64,000 nucleotides of DNA from Novosphingobium indicum (GTDB lineage: Bacteria; Pseudomonadota; Alphaproteobacteria; Sphingomonadales; Sphingomonadaceae). Shown here piece after piece: positions 1 to 6,854 of this stretch (its first letter is position 1; each line of letters starts with the position of its first letter). The notes beneath the pieces were generated by a model. That model did no database searches. It was not told where the DNA came from and saw only the letters and a program-made list of their open reading frames with translations. The stretch lies in contig NZ_BMLK01000003.1 of NCBI RefSeq assembly GCF_014645195.1, forward strand, positions 124,001 to 188,000, read 5' to 3'. A program made the translations under genes and the position numbers.

Positions 1-159
1 GATGCCGAAACCAACGCAATCGACGCCCGCCTGGGCAAACCTGCCGGGAGCGGCGCCCTGCGCTATACCGATACCGGCGTCTGGACGACGGCGCATGACG
101 AGCACACGCTGACATGGTGGCCGACCTCCGTATTGGTGGCCGCCGATACCGAGAAATAG
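1..159 (+). CDS. C-terminal end of an unrecognised protein (5' part outside window)
   Basis: Frame 1 is open from the first base to a TAG at 157-159, giving 52 residues. The end is acidic and tryptophan-containing (GVWTTAHDEH, then TWWPTSVL). I do not recognise a family. A 9-bp hairpin follows the stop at 196-222, which supports this being the real 3' end of a gene. It lies left of the candidate attachment scar at 518-548, so it may be chromosomal rather than part of the integrated element. Confidence 0.5.
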   Translation, partial: DAETNAIDARLGKPAGSGALRYTDTGVWTTAHDEHTLTWWPTSVLVAADTEK

Positions 160-195
160 CGCCTGAAAGGCGTTACCCGGTGCCAGGTACAAAGA

Positions 196-222
196 ACGGC
201 CGGATCCATCGGGTCCGGCCGT
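196..222 (+). terminator. Hairpin after the partial gene
   Basis: A perfect 9-bp inverted repeat (ACGGCCGGA at 196-204, TCCGGCCGT at 214-222) with a 9-nt loop lies 37 bp after the TAG. No T-run follows, so it is a terminator-like hairpin rather than a classical intrinsic terminator. Confidence 0.45.
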
Positions 223-517
223 AATCATGTGGGCGGTGGTTATAATTCGCGGCCGGAACCAGGCAGCCAAAAAGGCGCCGCGATGCGCCAGTCCAAGGAC
301 GGACGCATCGCGGCTTAGTGCCGGCAGGTATCTGCTAGATCAGGGTAATTCGAAACTGATGCCTGGCAGCGTAAATATATTACGAAATCAGTCAACCGTA
401 ATAATTCGATGTATTGCGGGTATGAACACACCGGATGCGCAAGAGTTTCGTCGCGCAGGCCCCTGCCACATTTCACCGCTTGCGGCGTTTTTGAAAGCGG
501 TTGGAAATTGAAGCGAA

Positions 518-548
518 GCTGGAGGTGAAGGGAATTTAATTCCCTCGT
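518..548. repeat. Degenerate copy of the tRNA-Gly 3' end (candidate attL scar)
   Basis: Positions 518-548 align in order with 4710-4741 of the tRNA-Gly: GCTGGAG, then an exact 11-mer GTGAAGGGAAT, then CCCTCGT. The differences are a missing CGG and a changed T-loop core. The orientation is direct, as expected for attL/attR of an element inserted in the tRNA 3' end. The divergence means either an old scar or chance similarity to a T-arm. Confidence 0.4.
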
Positions 549-843
549 TATTCTTCCATATTTTCATAGCCTTGCCGCCGAAGGGCCAAAAAAGAGCCCC
601 CAATGAGGGCCGGGAATATTTTGGCTGCAATTGGATTGCCATGGACTGGGATGGCTGCGATTCGCTTTGCGAACGCCCTTGAAGGAATGGAAAGCTCAAT
701 CCTTCATCCATGGCCTGCGAGCCACGCCCGCGGTTCTGTAAGTCGGCAGGGATCAACGCCCGCCGGCTCGACCACTCGCGCAGCTGCTCGGTGGAGAGAC
801 CGGTCAGGCTCGTCGCTCTGCGCGTAGTCACAAGCCGCACCAA
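548..843 (-). pseudogene. Broken MerR-type helix-turn-helix gene
   Basis: From a TTG at 843 (or GTG at 840), behind an AGAGAGG Shine-Dalgarno, the first ~43 residues form a MerR/excisionase-like HTH: ATSLTGLSTEQLREW then SSRRALIPADL. After about position 714 the frame no longer resembles the family. Another minus-strand frame then gives a helical, plausible C-terminal segment ending in GSFLALRRQGYENMEE and a TAA at 550-548. This suggests one frameshift in a small DNA-binding protein of roughly 100 residues. The +0 frame stays open to 388, but its tail runs through the attachment-like repeat and is not convincing. Family assignment rests on the HTH only. Confidence 0.45.
588..612 (-). terminator. 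Intrinsic terminator, minus strand
   Basis: Read on the minus strand this is a GC-rich hairpin (GCCC...GGGC around CATT) followed by CTCTTTTTT. It lies downstream of both the broken HTH gene and the papain-like gene. The same GAGCCCCCA core is found near the integrase (4530-4556 and 4586-4601), so it may also be an integrase arm-site repeat. Confidence 0.5.
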
Positions 844-1027
844 TCCACCTCTCTACTTCGGGCATGAAACCCGATTTCCCGAGAACGGGTATCACACCCG
901 ACTTATTCATGAAAGTTCTTGCTTAGGCGGTTGTAGAGAGCCGACGAAAGCTGTGTCTCGTTGGGGACGCCAGCTGATATTGCGGTTCCGAGCAGTCGGC
1001 ATGGTCATTCCCCACCGTTGCAACGCC

Positions 1028-2215
1028 TCAGTCGTCGATCGGCGCGAAAATCTCGCCGTATCCGCTGCGGATGGCAACGCAGTCCGGGCAGAGCCGCAGC
1101 GAGGGAACGCCCGGCATAGCCTCGGCACCGTTGACGATCAGGAAGTCGTCGGCGGTGTCGCCGCACGACGAGCAGCCGGCCGCGCTACCGGCAGCTTTGA
1201 TGTTCATCCGGGCGATCACGCCGAGCCGAGGCTCAACCCGGTCGATAATGGAGAACCACCATTCCGTGTGCGGGACGATGCGCTGCAACTCCGTCTTGGC
1301 ATCCGGCGGGTAGCGGCGACGAAGCCATTCGAGCGCCACCGTCCGACGCATGTGGTCGTTCTGAACAAGCTGGCGATACAGCTGGACGAGCTGCGCGGTC
1401 GTGCGTCGGGGGTTGGCCTGCATCGCGCGTTCGTAGTGCGCAAGGTTCACTGCGAACCGCAGGCCGCCGGTGTGGTATTCGCGGATCGTCGCGATGCAGT
1501 ATCCACGTATCTCCACGACCGTCCGGTCGTTCATCGCGGCCTCCATCTCGGCCAAGTCGTAGTGCCATGGATTGACCGCGAAGTCGTTCCGCCAGATGTC
1601 CAGGTAACCCGTGTCGCGATACGCCCGTGCGATGACATCGTCGTGCTCGGGATGGGCCTGCACGAAGGCATCGAGGTCGTTAAAGTTCTCGATCGACGGA
1701 TCGAGCGCGCGTGCAGCGGCCAAGATCGCATTCTGGGCGTCGTGGGTCGCGACGATTGGATTGGCGCGCGCCGCCCACGCCTCCAACTCACTCTCGCCCA
1801 CGATCTCAAGCATGTCGGGCACCTCGACTAGAAGCGAGCTGACACGCAGGTCGTCGGGGCTGCAGTAATCGGGATCAGGAACGAGCTGGACGCCCGCCGC
1901 GGCATACGCGCGGGCGACGAGCCGCGAGCAGAACATCTGCTTCGAGCGCGGCTTGGGTCCGCCGGTCACTGTGCGCGCCGCCTCGATCTGCGAATAACGG
2001 GTGCCGATCTCCGACCTCGCGAACTCGACGATTGCCTGCAGCGCGAGCTGGTCAGGTGGTTCCCGTAACCGGAGCACGATCACCGTGTCCTCGGCCCCGT
2101 AGAGTTCGCGCTGGATGTTGCTCGCCTGCACCCCGGCATCGGTGGAATCGATGGTCGCCCCGTACTGCACGCAGATCATCGCATGTGAGACTTCGCCCTT
2201 AGTCGCACGGCGCAC
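1028..2215 (-). CDS. Permuted papain-like (YiiX/YaeF-type, C92) hydrolase with C-terminal Cys-pair domain, probably 5'-truncated
   Basis: 395 residues from a GTG. The first ~115 residues fit the circularly permuted NlpC/P60 fold of the YiiX/YaeF family: the catalytic-type His comes first (VSHAMICV, residue ~11) and the Cys later (QMFCSRLVARAYAAAGV, ~95). Homologues usually begin with a Gly-Asp strand ahead of the His. Here the frame upstream still reads VGKVVRRATKG, which is family-like, before an in-frame stop at 2252-2254, so the N-terminus looks cut off. Residues ~130-330 are a mixed helical region I do not recognise. The tail has two CxxC pairs (CSSC and CPDC), suggesting a zinc knuckle. 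There is no signal peptide, so it is probably cytoplasmic. Substrate unknown; family members act on amide or ester bonds. Confidence 0.7.
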   Translation of the reverse strand: MRRATKGEVSHAMICVQYGATIDSTDAGVQASNIQRELYGAEDTVIVLRLREPPDQLALQAIVEFARSEIGTRYSQIEAARTVTGGPKPRSKQMFCSRLVARAYAAAGVQLVPDPDYCSPDDLRVSSLLVEVPDMLEIVGESELEAWAARANPIVATHDAQNAILAAARALDPSIENFNDLDAFVQAHPEHDDVIARAYRDTGYLDIWRNDFAVNPWHYDLAEMEAAMNDRTVVEIRGYCIATIREYHTGGLRFAVNLAHYERAMQANPRRTTAQLVQLYRQLVQNDHMRRTVALEWLRRRYPPDAKTELQRIVPHTEWWFSIIDRVEPRLGVIARMNIKAAGSAAGCSSCGDTADDFLIVNGAEAMPGVPSLRLCPDCVAIRSGYGEIFAPIDD

Positions 2216-2261
2216 GACCTTACCGACTTTTCCTAGCGTTGGCGGAATCCGCTATCGCAAG

Positions 2262-2630
2262 ATGATCACTCCCTGGTTGCCACTGTTCCTGGATGACCAG
2301 ATCAAGTTGAACGACTTCGGTGCCAGCGATTACATCATCACCCAGCTAGCCGAATTCGGCTGGAACGCCGAGCTTTGGAAGGCGCGCGGCGAACTTTTCC
2401 GAGCTCGAGGTAACCAGCGCGATCTTGTACATGCAGCCCGGTTTTACGAGAACGCCATCGACCTCGATCCAACCCTGGCGTCCGCATATCGCGGCCTGGG
2501 GCTTTGCCTTTTCAAGACAGGGCGCCGCTCGGAAGGGCAGAGAGCTCTGAAAACATATCTTGAACTGAAGCCTGAAGCTGAAGATGCGGGCATGGTCCGG
2601 CTGATGCTTCCGAAGGAGGCGACGCAATGA
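2262..2630 (+). CDS. TPR-repeat protein, likely C-terminal remnant of an M48 metallopeptidase
   Basis: 122 residues from ATG 2262. Residues ~35-105 hold two tetratricopeptide-like helical pairs (ARFYENAIDLDPTLASAYRGLG and the next pair ending YLELKPEAEDA). The N-terminal segment with FLDDQIKLNDFGAS resembles, from memory, the linker after the protease domain of sphingomonad M48 peptidases. The frame continues upstream with plausible residues (SVGGIRYRK) and then stops making sense near 2230. No HExxH zinc motif is present. It overlaps the next gene by 4 bp (ATGA), so the pair is translationally coupled. Codon use is less GC-rich than in the core chromosome. Confidence 0.6.
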   Translation: MITPWLPLFLDDQIKLNDFGASDYIITQLAEFGWNAELWKARGELFRARGNQRDLVHAARFYENAIDLDPTLASAYRGLGLCLFKTGRRSEGQRALKTYLELKPEAEDAGMVRLMLPKEATQ

Positions 2631-3217
2631 AGTACTTTGGATGGATCCTCGCGGTTACTGCGCTATTCAGTGTGGCTGCGCCAGCATATGCTCACAAGCT
2701 GTGTTCAAGTGGCGAAACTGTCGATGTTGCAAAGTCTGACGTACACGTCACACCAGCTCGGGATTGGAACCGGTTGAGTGGCCGGCCCGGCAAACATGCC
2801 GAGGTTTGGACGCTCGACGGCGAGCAGTTGAACGATGTTACGTTTTTCGCGGATGTTCCTCCAGGCGAGCCGCTCGTCAAGGATCGAAACAAGAAGCGCG
2901 ATCCGCTTCCCAAGTTCACCAAGTCGACGCTTCTAGTGGAGATCCCGGATCTACTGGAGGGGACATACCGGACCTACAAGAATGTGGCCTCATTCGACGT
3001 CCTCTCGATCGATCCCACCAGGTTTCTCGGCTGTGACGGAGTGATCTTCACCTACCGGTTCGTTGACGATGACCAACTCACCCGGAAAGGCGAAGCCCGA
3101 GCAGCCATCATTGATGGCAAACTCTATATGATCACTTTCGATGCGCCCCGCCTGCACTACTACGATACGGTCATTGGCGACTTTCGGCAGCTTGCCGACT
3201 CAGCGATTTTGAAATGA
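2627..3217 (+). CDS. Secreted/periplasmic protein of unknown function
   Basis: 196 residues with a clear Sec signal peptide (MKYFGWILAV..., cleavage after AYA at ~22). The mature part is mostly beta-predicted and has two cysteines (near the mature N-terminus and in FLGCDGV at ~133) that could form a disulfide. There is no lipobox and no later membrane span. The start overlaps the TPR fragment stop by ATGA. The pairing with an M48/TPR gene suggests a cell-envelope role, but I do not recognise the family. Base composition is lower in GC than in the surrounding chromosome. Confidence 0.7.
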   Translation: MKYFGWILAVTALFSVAAPAYAHKLCSSGETVDVAKSDVHVTPARDWNRLSGRPGKHAEVWTLDGEQLNDVTFFADVPPGEPLVKDRNKKRDPLPKFTKSTLLVEIPDLLEGTYRTYKNVASFDVLSIDPTRFLGCDGVIFTYRFVDDDQLTRKGEARAAIIDGKLYMITFDAPRLHYYDTVIGDFRQLADSAILK

Positions 3218-3299
3218 CTCATACTGTCGTCAACCGAAATGATCGGCTCGCCTGTTCCAAGCCGCCCATTCGCCTCAAGGCCAAGATTGTCTTTTTTCC

Positions 3300-4511
3300 C
3301 TATCCCACCGCATAATTCTTGGCTCGAAGGCGGTCGAGATAATCGCTCCACCACTGAGCCATCTGCACGCGCTCCTGCCAATGAGCGCCACGGTGATAGG
3401 CGGCGCGAACCTTGTCGCTGTCGCCGTGAGCAAGCGCTCGCTCGATCGCATCGGGGTGCCAGAGCCCGCTTTCGTTCAACAGCGTCGATGCCATCGCGCG
3501 GAATCCGTGCGCGGTCATTTCGTCTGTTGAGTAGCCAAGGCGACGCAGGCCCGCGTTGATCGTATTGTCGCTCATGGGCCGTGAACGCGCCCGCATGGAT
3601 GGAAACAGATAGCCCTTCGGCCCAGTCAGCCTATGTGCCGCTTCGATAATTGCGATGGATTGCCGGGAAAGCGGCACACGATGTTCTTTGCGCATTTTTG
3701 TCTTCAGCGCGGGTATTGTCCAAAGAGCGCCATCAAGGTCGAATTCGCTCCATTCTGCGTGGCGAAGTTCGCCGGGACGGACAAACACATGGGGAGCGAG
3801 TTGCAAGGCAAGCTTCGTGAGTTCCTGACCGTCGTAGCCTTCAATTGCCCGGAGCAGATCGCCTACCCGTTCCGGTTCTATTATCGCGCCATAGTGTGTC
3901 ACTTTCGGCGCCATCAGAGCGCCACGCAAATCGCGCGTAGGATCGGTTGAGATGCGCGCTGTTGCCACGGCATAGCGAAACACGGCACCTGCGAGTTGAA
4001 GTGTTCGTCGTGCGCTCTCCAATTTGCCTCGCTTTTCGATCCTGCGCACGGCTCCAAGGACGTCAATCGGCTGGATATCGGCGATCGGCATATTTCCAAT
4101 CGAGACCGTCAAGAGCGAAAGCAGATACTCGCTGCGGACAGCAGTGGCGGGAGCCCAGCGCCTCTGTCCATCCATTTTTCGCTTTTCGCAGAACTCGGCC
4201 GCGACAGAGGAGAACGTTGTTGCTGCCTGCATCTCACCGCGCAGCTTTGACCGCCGTTTCTCTATTGACGGATCCTGACCGGCAGCAACCAAATCCCGGG
4301 CCGCGTCTCGTTTACGACGGGCTTCTGCTAAGCTGATGGCGGGGTAGGTGCCAATCGCGAGCTTTCGCTCCCGCCCATGAATACGATACTTGAATCGCCA
4401 GAGCTTGCCGCCTGTGGGCTGGACCTGCAGGAACATTCCAAGGCTATCACCCAACTTGTAGGGCTTCTCTTTGGGTTTCGCGTTTCGAATTGCAATGTCG
4501 GTAAGTGCCAT
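3300..4511 (-). CDS. Tyrosine-type site-specific integrase (P4-like)
   Basis: 403 residues starting MALTDIAIRNAKPKEK, the usual opening of P4-type integrases; the in-frame ATG at 4544 adds 11 atypical residues and is not preferred. An N-terminal arm-binding DUF4102-like domain spans residues 1-90, a SAM-like core-binding domain ~100-190, and the catalytic domain ~205-390. Catalytic residues are visible: R245 (RPGELR), H335 and R338 (HGFR), H362 and Y372. It is probably active. The gene sits 200 bp from the 3' end of tRNA-Gly, the normal target of this family, so it should catalyse integration and excision of the adjacent element. Confidence 0.93.
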   Translation of the reverse strand: MALTDIAIRNAKPKEKPYKLGDSLGMFLQVQPTGGKLWRFKYRIHGRERKLAIGTYPAISLAEARRKRDAARDLVAAGQDPSIEKRRSKLRGEMQAATTFSSVAAEFCEKRKMDGQRRWAPATAVRSEYLLSLLTVSIGNMPIADIQPIDVLGAVRRIEKRGKLESARRTLQLAGAVFRYAVATARISTDPTRDLRGALMAPKVTHYGAIIEPERVGDLLRAIEGYDGQELTKLALQLAPHVFVRPGELRHAEWSEFDLDGALWTIPALKTKMRKEHRVPLSRQSIAIIEAAHRLTGPKGYLFPSMRARSRPMSDNTINAGLRRLGYSTDEMTAHGFRAMASTLLNESGLWHPDAIERALAHGDSDKVRAAYHRGAHWQERVQMAQWWSDYLDRLRAKNYAVG

Positions 4512-4529
4512 GAGCCAAAGCCTTTTTCC

Positions 4530-4556
4530 GTAAGAGGCCCCCACGCTGGGGGCTCT
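4530..4556. repeat. GC-rich hairpin upstream of the integrase
   Basis: AGAGGCCCCCA and TGGGGGCTCT flank a CGC loop. On the minus strand it reads AAAGAGCCCCCA, matching the element at 590-605. It lies just upstream of the integrase start, so it could be a terminator, an attenuator or an integrase arm-type site. Confidence 0.45.
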
Positions 4557-4585
4557 TTCAATTGTCCGGAAGCGGCTAAGCCCCT

Positions 4586-4601
4586 AAAAGGCCCCCAATG
4601 A
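4586..4601. repeat. Second copy of the AAAAG(A)GCCCCCAATGA motif
   Basis: AAAAGGCCCCCAATGA here matches AAAAGAGCCCCCAATGA at 589-605 except for one base. The two copies sit just inside the two candidate attachment sites, the arrangement expected for integrase arm-type binding sites. Confidence 0.4.
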
Positions 4602-4650
4602 TCGCAGATGCGACCGGAAAAGGGTGGTCAAATTCGGACAGCCGAGGACA

Positions 4651-4668
4651 AGAAATCCTAGGATTTCT
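4651..4668. terminator. Perfect 18-bp palindrome downstream of tRNA-Gly
   Basis: AGAAATCCTAGGATTTCT is a perfect palindrome 44 bp beyond the tRNA 3' end in the direction of tRNA transcription. The simplest reading is the tRNA terminator. A protein-binding site used by the integrase is the alternative, since it lies between int and the tRNA. Confidence 0.4.
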
Positions 4669-4711
4669 GCGGGCTTTATACGCTGTAAGGGAAGGCTTTT
4701 GAAGATACGGC

Positions 4712-4785
4712 TGGAGCGGGTGAAGGGAATCGAACCCTCGTCGTAAGCTTGGGAAGCTTCTGCTCTACCATTGAGCTACACCCGC
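4712..4785 (-). tRNA. tRNA-Gly (anticodon CCC), CCA encoded
   Basis: The minus strand folds as a cloverleaf: acceptor GCGGGTG pairing with CACCCGC, D-arm GCTC/GAGC, anticodon loop TTCCCAA (anticodon CCC), T-arm GAGGG/CCCTT with TTCGATT, discriminator T and encoded CCA at 4712-4714. It closely resembles Escherichia coli glyU. The base pair at the foot of the anticodon stem (27-43) is a mismatch. The 3' half is the likely integration target of the neighbouring integrase. Confidence 0.95.
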
Positions 4786-4929
4786 AAACCTGCAGGAAAC
4801 CGGGGTTTCGCTCGCGGGCTGCGCTGCGGTTGCCAAGGGCGCCGCAAGCGCAAGGCGATTGCCACATTCTCGGGTGTTCGGTCAATATGCATTCTCGGGC
4901 GGGTAGACAGGTCGCCGTCGCAGCGTCGA

Positions 4930-5502
4930 TCAGTCGATGACGAGGAAATAGTCGGCCACGCCGTCGCCCGAATTGTGCACTTCTATCGTGTAGCGCTGGG
5001 TGAAGATGGGAACCCAGTGGCATGTCCGCTTGGTGTTGCGGATCACGCAGACCGGTTTGCGCTCAGGATCCAGCACGTGCAGCGAAATCGGGGCATTGCC
5101 CGGCGTCGACAGGGCGATGCTGGCTTTCTGGCCGGATAGGAATACCTGTTCGAAGCTTTCGCTGCGGCCGCCCATGATCTGCCCGCTACGATAGCCCGGA
5201 CCCAGCGGGCTGCCGCGCATCGGCGGTGCCGTGTCGGGAACGAGGGCGCGCCATTGCGGGACCGGATCGGTTCCGTTCCACTCGGCCAGTGGATGCGCGC
5301 CGCTGCGGTCGATTACGGCCAGCGCCGAGGCGAGTTCCCTGCGGTCCATCTTGCCCTGTGCGTTCTGGGCGGTTGCAAGTGCCAGCGCGACTCGCTCTCC
5401 CCGCGCCGGTGCGCGGTCCTGCGCCAGAAGCATGGGGCTGGACACCAAGGCCAACAGTGCAAGCGTGGCCCTTGTCGCGCGTTTCATGCCATCGTGCTTC
5501 AT
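4930..5502 (-). CDS. Secreted protein co-transcribed with a two-component system
   Basis: 190 residues; an N-terminal signal peptide (hydrophobic ATLALLALVSSPMLLA, cleavage near residue 27). The C-terminal ~90 residues look like a beta-sandwich of the pre-peptidase C-terminal type (from QVFLSGQKASIALST to GDGVADYFLVID), with two cysteines in CVIRNTKRTC that may form a disulfide. The start codon overlaps the histidine kinase stop (ATGA), so it is the third gene of the RR-HK operon. A role as periplasmic partner or signal-binding accessory of the kinase is an inference. An alternative start is ATG at 5487. Confidence 0.7.
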   Translation of the reverse strand: MKHDGMKRATRATLALLALVSSPMLLAQDRAPARGERVALALATAQNAQGKMDRRELASALAVIDRSGAHPLAEWNGTDPVPQWRALVPDTAPPMRGSPLGPGYRSGQIMGGRSESFEQVFLSGQKASIALSTPGNAPISLHVLDPERKPVCVIRNTKRTCHWVPIFTQRYTIEVHNSGDGVADYFLVID

Positions 5503-6854
5503 CGTTTCGCCTCCGGCGTAACTGTAAAACAGGCTCCCTTTTCAGTCGGGATCAAGTTTATCTCCAGATGGTGCCGCTCGGCAATGGCCCGGCACAGCGC
5601 GAGGCCGAGGCCTGTGCCTTCGCTCGACGAGGGACGTCCGCCGCGGCTGAACTTTTCGAAGATCTCATCGTACTGGTCTTCGGGAACGCCCGGTCCATCG
5701 TCGCTGACGATCAGCCTCGGCCCCTTGCGCAGCGCCAGCCAGACGGTTCCGCCGGAGGGCACGAACTTGAAGGCATTGTCGAGCAGGTTCGTGATCAGGC
5801 GGGTAAGAGCCATCTCTTCGCCTTCGATGGTGACACCGGGTTCGATGTCGACCTTGAAGCTGTGTCCCGATTCCTCGGCGCTGTCGGCGTAGAGTTCGGC
5901 CAGACGCGTTACGAGGCCGCTGAGATCGACCGGGGAAAGCCCGTGCCGGTCGCCGCGCCGGGCCTCGCTGGCGGCGATATCGAGCAGCGATTCCAGCATG
6001 CGGATGATGCCCCGGATTTCGGTGCGGGCATCGGCGATGCGGGCGGCTGTTTCAGGGTCCGGGGTTGCGGCGAGGGCCTTCACCAGCCGGTTGTCGAGAT
6101 GCATCAGCGGCGTGCGGATCTCGTGCGCGACGTGATCGGTGGTTTCGCGTTGGGCCGCCGCCAGCTGCCGCAGGCGGGCAAGGGCATTGCCCGAGTGCGA
6201 GGTAAGCTCGTCGATCTCGTCGCGGCCGCCCGAGCCTCTGGCCAGCTGCTCAAGCGCGGAATCGTCGGGCTGGCGGAACGCGGCATTGATCCTTTCAAGG
6301 CGGCCGGCGAGGCGGTGGGCCGCCATCCATCCGCCCAGCGCCACGGCCAGAACGGCAAGGACGCCGCCGGTGAGGAAGGCCAGACCGACCTGACGCAGGA
6401 GAACGTCGAGATCGTGGTGTTCGTGCGCTACCAGGAGCCGCAGATTGGGGCCAAGCTGCGTGGCGCGGGCAAAGGCCTCTGTATCGCCGTTCAGGCGGAT
6501 TTCCGCAGCTTCGGAGACGGTTGCATGCAGGTCGGGCCAGCGCTTCAGGTCGCCTGCGATGGGCTTGCCGTTGGCATCGGCGAGAAGGTAGTGCGCGGCA
6601 TTGCCGTTGCGCGGCTGCAGCGCGAGGCGGTCCTCTATGCGCTTCGAGAGTTCCTCGGCACCGCCGCTGGCGTAGATGTCGATCATGCCGGCCAGGTCGA
6701 GGTCGACGGCCCGCTCCATGGCCAGGTGATTGGTGCGCTGAATCGTCGTGTCGGTTAGCAGCCACAGACCGAAGGTGATTTCAGCGGCGGTGAAGATCGC
6801 CCACAGGACGATCTGCGCGAATATGGAATGCCGGATCGCGACGAGATGCGTCAC
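5499..6854 (-). CDS. Sensor histidine kinase
   Basis: 451 residues from GTG 6854, whose GTGA overlaps the response regulator stop; the longer open frame upstream to 6992 is read-through inside the regulator and is not used. A membrane span at ~11-33, a periplasmic sensor region ~34-150 and a second span at ~157-180 are followed by a HAMP linker. The phosphorylated His is H244 (HVAHEIRTPL); the N box is NLLDNAFKF, G1 is SDDGPGVP and G2 is GTGLGLALC. The periplasmic part has no domain I recognise. It probably responds to an envelope signal and phosphorylates the regulator upstream. Confidence 0.93.
   Translation of the reverse strand: MTHLVAIRHSIFAQIVLWAIFTAAEITFGLWLLTDTTIQRTNHLAMERAVDLDLAGMIDIYASGGAEELSKRIEDRLALQPRNGNAAHYLLADANGKPIAGDLKRWPDLHATVSEAAEIRLNGDTEAFARATQLGPNLRLLVAHEHHDLDVLLRQVGLAFLTGGVLAVLAVALGGWMAAHRLAGRLERINAAFRQPDDSALEQLARGSGGRDEIDELTSHSGNALARLRQLAAAQRETTDHVAHEIRTPLMHLDNRLVKALAATPDPETAARIADARTEIRGIIRMLESLLDIAASEARRGDRHGLSPVDLSGLVTRLAELYADSAEESGHSFKVDIEPGVTIEGEEMALTRLITNLLDNAFKFVPSGGTVWLALRKGPRLIVSDDGPGVPEDQYDEIFEKFSRGGRPSSSEGTGLGLALCRAIAERHHLEINLIPTEKGACFTVTPEAKR

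Larger units (their letters stand above)
518..4785. mobile_element. Candidate small integrated element at tRNA-Gly, integrase-bearing
   Basis: The block is bounded on the right by a tRNA-Gly whose 3' end faces a tyrosine integrase gene. On the left a degenerate copy of the same tRNA 3' segment sits at 518-548. It contains a broken HTH gene, a permuted papain-like hydrolase, a truncated TPR gene, a secreted protein and the integrase. Base composition in 160-700 and 2216-3300 is visibly less GC-rich than the rest of the window. The left boundary is an inference; the element could instead extend beyond the window. Confidence 0.4.

Noticed and set aside
227-511. A 94-codon frame after the first gene
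   Set aside because: No Shine-Dalgarno, no recognisable motif and a composition like random translation; it ends at the attachment-like repeat.
710-1831. A 373-codon plus-strand frame opposite the papain-like gene
   Set aside because: The minus-strand gene has recognisable His and Cys motifs; the plus frame has none.
5226-6758. A 510-codon plus-strand frame opposite the histidine kinase
   Set aside because: The kinase has all catalytic boxes in the other strand; this is a shadow.
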